Source: an uncultured Alistipes sp. (lineage in GTDB: Bacteria > Bacteroidota > Bacteroidia > Bacteroidales > Rikenellaceae). Taken from it: 64,000 nucleotides of DNA. The translations under genes and the position numbers were made by a program. Shown here piece by piece: positions 27,177 through 35,893 of the stretch; positions within the stretch are counted from its first letter, which is position 1, and every line of letters begins with the position of its first letter. The stretch covers positions 1-64,000 of the forward strand of contig CAOJSG010000003.1 of the NCBI GenBank assembly GCA_948442615.1, in the 5' to 3' direction. The notes under the pieces were generated by a model. That model worked only from the letters and a program-made list of their open reading frames with translations. It searched no databases and was not told where the DNA came from.

Positions 27177-28646
27177 TTAATTGTAACCCACCGTCTGACG
27201 GATATTGGGATTTTCGTTCATGCAGGCGCTGGCGATCGGCCACAGCAGGATGTTGGTCTCGTGCTGCCGTCCGCGCAGCGACTCGATCTTGGTGAAGGCC
27301 AGCCCCAGGCGGATGTAGTTCCACCAGCTCTTGCCCTCGGCGGCGAACTCCTTGAGATACTCGGTCATGAGCGCCTCCTTGAATTCGTGGTAATCGGTCG
27401 TCGTGTAGTAGTTGTCGACGCCGTAGGCGCGCTTGGCCACCCGGTTCAGATAGCCGAGCGCCGCGGGCGTATCGCCCTTCTCGTTCTCGATCTCGGCCTT
27501 GAACATGAGCGCCTCGGCATAGCGGTAGAGCGGAATGTCGGAGATGAAGTAGCGCTTGTTGTCCTGCCACAGCCCGGCGAACTTGTTCACCCACGTATAA
27601 TGATAGCCTTCGTCCGTGTCGGTCCAGTCGCCGTAGCTGACCGGCGTGCGGGTGTCGCGCTCGTCCTTGTACATCAGCTCGACCAGCGCGGGCGAGAAGA
27701 TGAACCGCTGGTCGTCCGAGGTCATCAGCTTCACGTGGGTCTCGATATGCTCGGAGGCCGAATGGAAGCGGGTCTGCGGCAGCAGGTAGTTGCTCGCGAA
27801 GCCTCCCTCGTACTCGCCCTGGGCCAGATGGATCGTCAGGATGATCTCGTCGTTGTTCTTCTTCGTGATGTCGAAGACGTCCGCATAGGAGTCGAGCAGC
27901 TTCAGCCGGCTGTCCTTGAAGACCTCGGCAAGGGCCTCGTCGGCCGTCTCGAGCGTCTTCGGACCGCCTTCGCGCGTCTGGTAGAGCCACAGGTAGTAGT
28001 CGGCCTTGAGCATCTGTACGGCGCTGCGCGTGGCGACGGTGCAGTCCGTCGCCGAGGCGGGCATCAGTTCGAGCGCCGACTCGATGTCCTCAGCTACCTG
28101 ACCGTAAATCCGCCCGGCATCGTCGCGGAAGGGCTGCAGATCGGCGTCGCTCGACTCGAAACCGGTCAGCAGCAGCGGCGCATCGCCCCAGACGCGTGCG
28201 ATGTTGTAATAGACATAGGCCCGCACGAAATAGGCGTTGGCCAGGATGAGATTCTTGTCGGCCTCGTTGGCGAAGGCGATTCCGGGCACGTGTTTCAGGA
28301 TCAGGTTGGCGTCGTTGATCGCCGTGTAGCTCGAACCCCAGTTGGTGCCCTTGGTCTCGCTGCTGTCGAGGATGTTGTTGAACATCTTCTTGGCCGAGCC
28401 CGAGCCGCCGGCGCCGTCGGCGAACGTTCCGGCGCGGTAGTCGCCCCAGTAGATCAGAGCCGTCTGGAAAACGGCGCGCATCTGGTGATAGAGCCCGGTC
28501 ATGGCGCCTCGGGCGTCGCCCTCGTCGCGCCACATGTTCGTGGCCGTGATCTTGCTCTTCTGCTCGATGTCCATGTCGCCCAGACACGAACCCGTGCCGA
28601 CGGCTGCGGCTGCGAGCAACAGGAGGTTTATGAATTTGCGTTTCAT
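27177..28646 (-). CDS. SusD/RagB-family glycan-binding lipoprotein (NanU-like position)
   Basis: Lipobox GTGSCLGDMD; NAYFVRAYVYYNIARVWGDAPLLL; C-terminal ETNILLWPIASACMNENPNIRQTVGYN. Confidence 0.94.
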   Translation of the reverse strand: MKRKFINLLLLAAAAVGTGSCLGDMDIEQKSKITATNMWRDEGDARGAMTGLYHQMRAVFQTALIYWGDYRAGTFADGAGGSGSAKKMFNNILDSSETKGTNWGSSYTAINDANLILKHVPGIAFANEADKNLILANAYFVRAYVYYNIARVWGDAPLLLTGFESSDADLQPFRDDAGRIYGQVAEDIESALELMPASATDCTVATRSAVQMLKADYYLWLYQTREGGPKTLETADEALAEVFKDSRLKLLDSYADVFDITKKNNDEIILTIHLAQGEYEGGFASNYLLPQTRFHSASEHIETHVKLMTSDDQRFIFSPALVELMYKDERDTRTPVSYGDWTDTDEGYHYTWVNKFAGLWQDNKRYFISDIPLYRYAEALMFKAEIENEKGDTPAALGYLNRVAKRAYGVDNYYTTTDYHEFKEALMTEYLKEFAAEGKSWWNYIRLGLAFTKIESLRGRQHETNILLWPIASACMNENPNIRQTVGYN

Positions 28647-28668
28647 TGCGTCGATTGCTTGAAGTTGG

Positions 28669-31600
28669 TTAAAAGGTCAGCCGGACACCGAACGAGATGC
28701 GTCGGATGGGCGGGTAGTTGTAGTATACGTTGTCTTTGGTCTCGTCTCCTTCGTAGGTGGTCGACGCGCCCATTTCGGGCGAGATGCCCTTCGCCTCGGT
28801 GAAGTAGTGGAGGTTGTTGCCCGAGACGGTCAGCGTCACCCCTTTCAGACCCACTTTCGAGAGCAGCTGCTTGGGCAGCGAATACTGGAGCGTGATCTCG
28901 CGGATGCAGAGGTAGTCGCCCTTGTAGGTGAAGGTGTTGGTCGCCCGGCGGTTGTAGTTGTCGTTGCCCCAGTTGGAGTCGTTGGCCCAGAACTTGGCGT
29001 ATTTGGTCTTGTCGCCCGGCTGCTTCCAGCACTTGAGCACATCCTTGGCCAACGCGTAGTTGTTGGTGAAGGTGCCGTAGAAGTAGCGCGAGTAGGACTC
29101 GTCGAAGATCGAGTGGCCCGTCGCCCAGTCGAGATAGATCGACAGGGTCCAGTTCTTCAGCCGGAACGTGTTGTTCAGACCGCCGGTGAAGGGCGGCACC
29201 GTCACGCCGAGGCAGAACTGGTCGGCCGTAGTGATCTGGCCGTCGCCGTTGCGGTCGGCCCATTCGTAGTCGCCCACGCGCTTGGCGCCGACCTTCGGAA
29301 GACGCGAAAGCGCGTCGTAGTAGGCGTTGGCGGCCTGCTCCTCGGTCTCGATGATGCCCGTGGCCACGTAGCCGTAGAAGCGGTTGAGCGGTTCGCCTTC
29401 GGCGATGCCGCCGAAGAAGGTGCCGTCGCCCAGGGCGATACCGCCCGTACGGTTCTTGGCGATGCCGTTCTTCGGAAGTTTCAGCACGCGGTTCTGCTGG
29501 TAGCTGAGCACCAGCTTCGAGTCCCAGCTGAAGTTCTTCTTCACGATGTTGCGCGTGGTCAGTTCGACCTCGTAGCCCCAGAAACGCACCTTTCCGAGGT
29601 TGGTCCAGAACTTCGAGTACCCCGTGGTGTTGGGCAGCTTCTGTTCGTAGAGCAGGTTGCGCGTGCGCTTGTCGAAGAAGTCGGCGCTCAGATAGATCCG
29701 GTTCTTGAACAGGCCGGCCTCGAGACCCACGTCGAGCTGGTTGGAGGTCTCCCACTGCAACCGTTCGTTGGGCATGTCGGTGGGTTTGATGCCGGCGTTG
29801 CCGTTGTACATGTAGCTGGCTCCGTAGGCCCCGTAGGCGTCGTAGATGCCAACCGAGGCGTTGTTGCCCGTCGAACCGTAGCTGGCGCGCAGCTTCAGGA
29901 AGTCGAGCCGGCGCACGTCGGCGAGCCACGGCTCCTCGGTCAGCACCCAGCCGCCCGAGATGCCGGGGAAGAAGCCCCAGCGGTTGTCCCTGGCGAATTT
30001 CGACGAGCCGTCCTCGCGGAAGGTCGCCGTGAGAAGGTATTTCCCCTTGTAGTCGTAGTTCAGCCGGCCGAAGAAGCCGATCTGGCACTCGGCCTGCTCC
30101 GACGAGGAGATGTCGTCCGGATCGAACGTCGAGGCGCCGTTGAGCGTGGTGACCTTGTCCGAGGTGCCGCCGTATCCGGCCACTTCGACCTTTTCGTAGT
30201 CGCGCTTCTGGTAGGAGTAGCCGCCCATGATCGCGATGTGGTGCTTCTCGGCGAAGGTCTTGTCGTAGGAGAGGTAGGCCTCCAGCTTCTGGCGCTCGGT
30301 CGTGGCCTGCGACCACGACGACTTGCGCGTGGCGTCGTAGACGTTGGCCTTGATGAACTGCTTGGCCTTGGCGTCCGTGTGGAAGAACGATCCGTGGACG
30401 TTGGCCGTCAGGCCGTCGACCAGCTCCCATTTCAACCCGCCGATGAGCGAAAGGTAGTTTCTCCGGTTGCTGCGGTCGTAGTATTTGTCGTAGAAGAGCG
30501 GCGTCTGCGACGAGGAGTTGTATCCCTCGACCGGCGAACCGTCCTCGTAGTAGGCGTTCATCGTGGGCGGATTGGCCAGGGCGCGCGAGATGGTGTTGCG
30601 CTGGTTGGCATAGGCTTCGGTGTTCGTGCGCGCGAAGTCGACGCCGAAGCTGGCCGTGAGCCGCTTGGTGATCTTCGCGTCGAGATTGCTCTTGAAGTTC
30701 ACGCGGTTATACCCCGTCGAGAGGGCCACGCCCTCGTCGTCGGTATAGCCCAGGCTGGCCGAATAGCGCACCCGTTCGCCGCCACCGTCGATCCCCAGGT
30801 AGTAGTTCTGCCACCAGGCCCCGTTGTAGAGCATATCCTGCCAGTCGGTGTCGCGGTACATGATGGTCCGCGACGGATTGATCGGGTCGGGCATCGTGCG
30901 GTAGCCGGCCGGCAGCACGTCGGTCTCGGGATTGTAGTAGCGCGTCGAGAACTTGTCGTCGGGTCTGTTGCCGATACCTGCCGAGTGGCGTCCGTTCAGG
31001 TAGCTCAGCGCATCCGAAACGCGCGACGGCACGCTGAGGTATTCGGCCACGGCCGTACGGACCACCTCGATGTACTCGCGCGCATTGAGGAAGTCGATCT
31101 CGGTCTCGGTGTTCTGATAGGCCCAGTTGGCCTCGAAGGTGATCCGCGGCGCCTTGTTGTAGCCGCCGCGCTTGGTGGTCACCAGGATGATGCCGTTCGA
31201 AGCCTTGGCGCCGTAGATGGCCGACGAGGCGGCATCCTTCAGCACGTCGATCGACGCGATGTCGTTGGGGTTGATGGCCGAGAAGTCGCGCTCGACGCCG
31301 TCGACCAGCACCAGCGGCGAGTTGGAGCCGTTGATCGACGATCCGCCGCGGATCTGGTAGGAGAAGCCGCCGCCGGGCGTGAAGTTGGTCTGCGTGACGC
31401 GCAGGCCGGCGATCTTGCCCTTGAGGCCCTCGCCCGGGCTGGAGATGGGGATGTTCGCGAGCGACTCGCCGTCGAGCTTGGCCACGGACGAGGTGATCGA
31501 ACGCCGCGTCTGTTCGCCGTAGCCCACGACCACCACTTCGTCCACGGCGATCCGGTCGGACGCGAGCACCACCTGCACCTCGCTGCGCGCCGCCGTGACC

Positions 31601-31896
31601 GGGATCTCCTGCGTCACGTAACCGATGAACGACACGGAGAGCGTGGCTCCGCCGGCCGGGACATTCAGCGCGAACTTGCCGTCGACATCGGTGGTGGTAC
31701 CCGTCTGCGTACCCTGCACGACGACCGAGGCTCCGACGACGGCGCTGCCCGTATCGTCGGCGACGCTGCCCGTCACGCGCAGCGTCTGTTGCGCGAAGGC
31801 GCCCGCTCCCGCGAGCAGCAGCCAACCGCACAGCAACCATTTGACTACGACACTGCCCGCCGCGGCGGCAGGTCCCGGAAAAGTCGAATTTTTCAT
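28669..31896 (-). CDS. SusC/RagA-family TonB-dependent outer-membrane transporter (NanO-like position)
   Basis: LRVTGSVADDTGSAVVGASVVVQGT, DEVVVVGYGEQTRRSIT, PLVLVDGVERDFSAINPNDIASIDVLKDAASSAIYGAKASNGIILVTTK. Confidence 0.96.
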   Translation of the reverse strand: MKNSTFPGPAAAAGSVVVKWLLCGWLLLAGAGAFAQQTLRVTGSVADDTGSAVVGASVVVQGTQTGTTTDVDGKFALNVPAGGATLSVSFIGYVTQEIPVTAARSEVQVVLASDRIAVDEVVVVGYGEQTRRSITSSVAKLDGESLANIPISSPGEGLKGKIAGLRVTQTNFTPGGGFSYQIRGGSSINGSNSPLVLVDGVERDFSAINPNDIASIDVLKDAASSAIYGAKASNGIILVTTKRGGYNKAPRITFEANWAYQNTETEIDFLNAREYIEVVRTAVAEYLSVPSRVSDALSYLNGRHSAGIGNRPDDKFSTRYYNPETDVLPAGYRTMPDPINPSRTIMYRDTDWQDMLYNGAWWQNYYLGIDGGGERVRYSASLGYTDDEGVALSTGYNRVNFKSNLDAKITKRLTASFGVDFARTNTEAYANQRNTISRALANPPTMNAYYEDGSPVEGYNSSSQTPLFYDKYYDRSNRRNYLSLIGGLKWELVDGLTANVHGSFFHTDAKAKQFIKANVYDATRKSSWSQATTERQKLEAYLSYDKTFAEKHHIAIMGGYSYQKRDYEKVEVAGYGGTSDKVTTLNGASTFDPDDISSSEQAECQIGFFGRLNYDYKGKYLLTATFREDGSSKFARDNRWGFFPGISGGWVLTEEPWLADVRRLDFLKLRASYGSTGNNASVGIYDAYGAYGASYMYNGNAGIKPTDMPNERLQWETSNQLDVGLEAGLFKNRIYLSADFFDKRTRNLLYEQKLPNTTGYSKFWTNLGKVRFWGYEVELTTRNIVKKNFSWDSKLVLSYQQNRVLKLPKNGIAKNRTGGIALGDGTFFGGIAEGEPLNRFYGYVATGIIETEEQAANAYYDALSRLPKVGAKRVGDYEWADRNGDGQITTADQFCLGVTVPPFTGGLNNTFRLKNWTLSIYLDWATGHSIFDESYSRYFYGTFTNNYALAKDVLKCWKQPGDKTKYAKFWANDSNWGNDNYNRRATNTFTYKGDYLCIREITLQYSLPKQLLSKVGLKGVTLTVSGNNLHYFTEAKGISPEMGASTTYEGDETKDNVYYNYPPIRRISFGVRLTF

Positions 31897-32077
31897 TTGC
31901 CAGTAGTTTTTAGATTCATAATGGATGGTATTTGTTGGTTCGGATAAGAAATGACCGGTTTTTATATTCTATTAATTGGTTTTATCATACAAATCGGCTT
32001 ATAAGATCTCCGCACGCAAGACACGCGGCCGGCCGGACCGCGGCGCCGAGCGGATCGGCACCGCAGGATCCGTCGTC

Positions 32078-34639
32078 CTATCGCTTCTTCCCGCGCGCGC
32101 CGAAGATCGTCAGCGCGTCGGTCGTCCGCCCCTTCGAGGGGAGGGCCAGACTCGCCAGATACCCCACGACGAAGCAGGAGATGAAACCGGTGGTCGAATA
32201 GAGCAGCAGGTTGACATAGCCGCCGCGCGCCACGACGATCTGCACGACGACGCTGGCCGCAATGCCGCACAGCGCCCCGAACGAGTTGGCCCGCCGCGTC
32301 AGCAGCCCCAGCAGGAACAGGCCGCCCAGACCGCCCAGCAGGATTCCGAGGATCTTGGAAAACTCGTCCCACAGCGACTTGATCTCCCACGAGGCCATCA
32401 TCAGGGCGAAACCCACTCCCACGACGCCCAGCACGAGCGTCGAGAGCCGGGCGACGCGCAGCATCCCCGCGCCGTCGCGGCCGGGACGCAGCTTGCGCCA
32501 GATGTCGGTGACGAAGGCGGTGGCGGCCGAGTTCATGCTGCTGCTGAGCGTGGACATGGCGGCCGCGAAGAGTCCGGCGATGACCAGTCCGAGCAGTCCC
32601 GCGGGCAGCTGCGTGCTCATGTACCAGGGCAGAATCGCATCGCTGTCGGTCACCGACATGCTCAGCTGCTCCGGGAAGTGGCGGTAGAAGGCCCACAGCG
32701 CCGTGCCGACCAGGAAGAAGAGAATCGTGGCCGGAATGGTGAGCGCCGCGTTGACATAGACGCCCTTGCGGGCTTCGCGTTCGGTGGAGGTGGTCAGGTA
32801 GCGCTGGACGATGGTCTGGTCGGTGCCGTAGGTGGTGATGTTGGTGAAAAGCGTGGCGATCAGCACCGTCCACATCGTAGGCTGCCGCAGATCGAAGGCC
32901 AGCGACCCCAGGTCGAACTTCCCGGCCCCGGAGGCGGCTGCGAGCGACGCTCCGACCCCTTCGGGCAGCTGGAGCGCCACCGTGACCAGCACCGCCACGG
33001 CGGCTCCCAGCAGCACGACGACCTGCAGCGCCTCCGTCCAGGCCACGGCCTCGATGCCGCCCATCAGCGTGTAGGCCAGGCTGAGCAGCCCCATCAGGGC
33101 GATGCAGAGAAAGATGTCGAATCCCGTCACCACGTTGAGCGCGATGGACGGCAGCAGCAGCACGACGCCCATCCGGCCGATCTGGAAGAGGATGAAGGCG
33201 ATGCTGCACAGGATGCGCACGACGGCATTGAACCGCGCCTCGAGGTATTCGTAGGCCGTCGTCACGTTGAGCCGGCGGTAGAACGGGATGAACAGCAGCA
33301 CGATGACCGGCACGCACAGCACGATGCCCGCGTTGAAGAGCAGGTAGCTCCAGTCCGTGGCGTAGGCCTTGGCCGGAATCGCCATGAAGGTGATGGCGCT
33401 CAGGGCCGTGCCGAAGATGCTCAGCCCGACGACGAACCACGGGATGCGTCCGCCGCCGCGGAAATAGTCGTCGGAGGTGTTCTGGTTGCGCGAGAAATAC
33501 CACCCGATGAAGGCCAGCGAGCAGAAATAGAGCACGATGACCGTGATGTCGAACGCCTTGAGCCGGTGTACGGTCCGTTCGATCCGCCCGCGCAGCAGCA
33601 CCGGCGTGCGGACTCCCGGAGCCACCTCACCGCTGGCGACCAGCAGCCCGTCGTCCGTGGCGAGCAGCTGCGTCGTGACCGGAAGCGTCACGCCCTCGGG
33701 CGCCCGCGTCTCGACCGTCGAGCCGGTGACCGTATGGTAGAGCCGGAGCATCGCCTCGTCGCCGTTGGTCGCCGAGCGTCCGCCCAGCATGAGAATGTGA
33801 TTGGTCCCGAAGGGCAGCGCCGTGCCCGCCATGACGGGGAACGAGCCTTCGAGCCGCCGCCAGCGGTCCAGGCGGGGGTTGTATTCGTAACCGTCGTCCA
33901 GCACGTTCCACGGCTCGCCGGGAGCGAACTCCCGCCCGCTGAAGAGATAGAAGCAGTTGTCGAAGCCGTCGCTCTGGGCCGCAGCGACCGCGAAGGCGCG
34001 CGAAGGCCCGGGCCACGGGGCCAGCTCGCTCCAGCCGCGATCGAGCCGGTGCAGGTCGAGCACGAAGAAGTCGGAGGTCGTACGGGCGTCGTCGACCGTC
34101 CCGATGCCGCCGGCCACGTAGATCCGGTCGCCGACGCGGCAGCCGGCCGCATGGGCCAGCGGACGCGGCAGCGACGGATAGTCCTTCAGGACGGGCGCGC
34201 CGTTTTCGAGCGTCAGGAGCCGCACGTCGGCCGTGCAGCGCCGCTCGTCGCAGCCGCCGATGCAGAGGATTCCGTCGGGCAGCCCCACGGCGACGCCGTA
34301 GGCCCGCGCTTCGGGCAGGTTGTCCGGAAAAAGCCGCCAGCCGGAGGCCGCGTCATAGACATACGTGTCGGCGTGATAGCGTTTGACGCCCCCTTCCGCG
34401 GGCGTACCCTCCGGGAAGTTGGCTCCGCCGGCCACGAGCAGCTCCCCGCCGACGAACCCGGCGAAGACGCCGGCAAGACCGATATTGGGGCCGCCCTCCT
34501 CCGTGGGGGGGGGTAACGAAAGCGACGTGTCCCAACGGATGGCATCGGTATCCGTCAGCCGGGAGACCGCAGGTTCCTGCGCGGCGGCGACACCCGGCAC
34601 GGAGAGCAGCAGTGCGATCGCGAAGAAAAAGTTTTTCAT
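32078..34639 (-). CDS. Fusion: N-terminal kelch-repeat cyclically-permuted mutarotase / N-acetylneuraminate epimerase-like domain + C-terminal sodium:solute symporter
   Basis: Signal peptide, kelch-like repeats (GELLVAGGANFPEGTPAEGG.K.YHADTYVYD, DRIYVAGGIG, NHILMLGGRSATNGD), then SSS TM region (FGTALSAITFMAIPAKAYATDWSYLLFNAGI). Single in-frame ORF. Confidence 0.9.
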   Translation of the reverse strand: MKNFFFAIALLLSVPGVAAAQEPAVSRLTDTDAIRWDTSLSLPPPTEEGGPNIGLAGVFAGFVGGELLVAGGANFPEGTPAEGGVKRYHADTYVYDAASGWRLFPDNLPEARAYGVAVGLPDGILCIGGCDERRCTADVRLLTLENGAPVLKDYPSLPRPLAHAAGCRVGDRIYVAGGIGTVDDARTTSDFFVLDLHRLDRGWSELAPWPGPSRAFAVAAAQSDGFDNCFYLFSGREFAPGEPWNVLDDGYEYNPRLDRWRRLEGSFPVMAGTALPFGTNHILMLGGRSATNGDEAMLRLYHTVTGSTVETRAPEGVTLPVTTQLLATDDGLLVASGEVAPGVRTPVLLRGRIERTVHRLKAFDITVIVLYFCSLAFIGWYFSRNQNTSDDYFRGGGRIPWFVVGLSIFGTALSAITFMAIPAKAYATDWSYLLFNAGIVLCVPVIVLLFIPFYRRLNVTTAYEYLEARFNAVVRILCSIAFILFQIGRMGVVLLLPSIALNVVTGFDIFLCIALMGLLSLAYTLMGGIEAVAWTEALQVVVLLGAAVAVLVTVALQLPEGVGASLAAASGAGKFDLGSLAFDLRQPTMWTVLIATLFTNITTYGTDQTIVQRYLTTSTEREARKGVYVNAALTIPATILFFLVGTALWAFYRHFPEQLSMSVTDSDAILPWYMSTQLPAGLLGLVIAGLFAAAMSTLSSSMNSAATAFVTDIWRKLRPGRDGAGMLRVARLSTLVLGVVGVGFALMMASWEIKSLWDEFSKILGILLGGLGGLFLLGLLTRRANSFGALCGIAASVVVQIVVARGGYVNLLLYSTTGFISCFVVGYLASLALPSKGRTTDALTIFGARGKKR
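34505..34513 (-). repeat. C9 (G9 on + strand) homopolymer within epimerase-symporter fusion coding sequence
   Basis: ccgt-ggggggggg-taac; encodes PPP in LSLPPPTEEGG. Confidence 0.9.
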
Positions 34640-34671
34640 AAGGTTCGGGTCGGTAGTCGGACGGTGCCGTT

Positions 34672-35571
34672 TCAGTTGGGGAATCCGATCTGTCGCAGCT
34701 CCTCGGCCAGCCGCTCCATCTCGGCCGGGGTGTAGGGAGCGAAGGGCGGCCGGCAGTCGCCGCACGCATAGCCCAGATGGTTCATAATGGCCTTGCCGCC
34801 GCGCACGCCGCCGCCGTGGCGGATGATTACGCGGACGATGTCGACCGACTCCTGCTGCAGGGCGCGGGCGCGGGCGATGTCGCCGGCGGCGAAGGCGTCG
34901 CAGATGCCGCGGTAGGTCTCGAGCGAATAGTTGTAGGTGCTGCCCACGCCGCCGCACGCCCCGACGGCCAGGCCGCAGAGCAGCATCTCGTCGAAACCGT
35001 TCAGGATGTCGAAACGCCCGCCGTCGAGACGGATGCACTCGAGCATCTCCATGAAGTCGTTCGACGTGAACTTGATGCCGGCCAGATTGGGCATCGCCTT
35101 CGAGCCCTTCTCGAGGAACTCCTTCATCGGCAGGCTGACCCCCGTCACCGACGGCATGTGGTAGGTATAGAAGGGAATCGGCGCCGCAGCATCGGCGATC
35201 GGCTTGTAGAAAGCGATCAGCGCCTCGACCGTGGCGGGTTTGAAGTAGAACGGAGCGATGGCGCCCACGGCATCCACGCCCTGCGCCGCTGCGTGACGCG
35301 CCAGTTCGACGCAGTCGGCCTGGCAGGTGCCGCCCACATGGGCGATGACGCGCATGCGCCCGGCAGCGGCGGCCACCCACGCCTCGAGCACGCGTTTGCG
35401 CTCGTCGAGCGTCATGGAGGTGCATTCGCCCGTCGATCCGCAGACGAAGACGCCGTCGGCTCCGTCGGCCGCGAGTTTGTCGGCATAGGGCCGAATGCGT
35501 TCGAAGTTCACGTCGCCTTTTTCATCGAAGAGGGTGAATACGGCGGGAATGAGTCCGGTCAGTCTGTTCAT
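34672..35571 (-). CDS. nanA: N-acetylneuraminate lyase-like (DHDPS/NAL superfamily aldolase)
   Basis: LIPAVFTLFDEKGDVNFERI, GVFVCGSTGECTSMTLDERKRVLEAW, IPFYTYHMPSVTG, LAGIKFTSNDFMEM. Confidence 0.88.
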   Translation of the reverse strand: MNRLTGLIPAVFTLFDEKGDVNFERIRPYADKLAADGADGVFVCGSTGECTSMTLDERKRVLEAWVAAAAGRMRVIAHVGGTCQADCVELARHAAAQGVDAVGAIAPFYFKPATVEALIAFYKPIADAAAPIPFYTYHMPSVTGVSLPMKEFLEKGSKAMPNLAGIKFTSNDFMEMLECIRLDGGRFDILNGFDEMLLCGLAVGACGGVGSTYNYSLETYRGICDAFAAGDIARARALQQESVDIVRVIIRHGGGVRGGKAIMNHLGYACGDCRPPFAPYTPAEMERLAEELRQIGFPN

Positions 35572-35615
35572 AGCAAAGGGATGATTGGATTTTGAGGATT
35601 AAATATGTTTTATCT

Positions 35616-35656
35616 TATTTGTCCTACAAATATACGCAAAGAAATCGAACGGCAAA
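35616..35656 (-). promoter_or_regulatory. nan locus promoter (TTTG-N18-TATATTTG) overlapped by palindrome TATTTGT-CCT-ACAAATA
   Basis: Minus-strand -7 box 35627-35634, -33-like TTTG 35653-35656; palindrome 35616-35632 contains TTGTCCTACAA (TNGTNNNACNA). Confidence 0.6.
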
Positions 35657-35704
35657 ATTTTTCAGCCACTTTTTTTGCCCATCCGGCTCGTTTCGAGCGA
35701 AAAA

Positions 35705-35741
35705 CGGGCGGATTTCCGGTCGGACGCCGGAAATCCGCCCG
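35705..35741 (-). terminator. Rho-independent terminator (minus strand) downstream of MFS gene
   Basis: 15-bp stem CGGGCGGATTTCCGG / CCGGAAATCCGCCCG with 7-nt loop; followed on the minus strand by TTTTTCGC. Confidence 0.75.
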
Positions 35742-35893
35742 CCGGGAGGCTCCGTCCGGCGCTTCCCCGCACGGCCGAACGGACCGACGGCGCAAGGCTT
35801 CACGAATGCGCGAACAGCCGGATGCCGCAGACGCAGGGAGGGCGGCCCGCCCACCGGCAGACCGCCCTCCCCTCACCGGGAATTCCGACGGAG

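Noticed and set aside
28807-31947. 1046-aa plus-strand ORF
   Set aside because: Shadow of the SusC gene; no recognisable domains.
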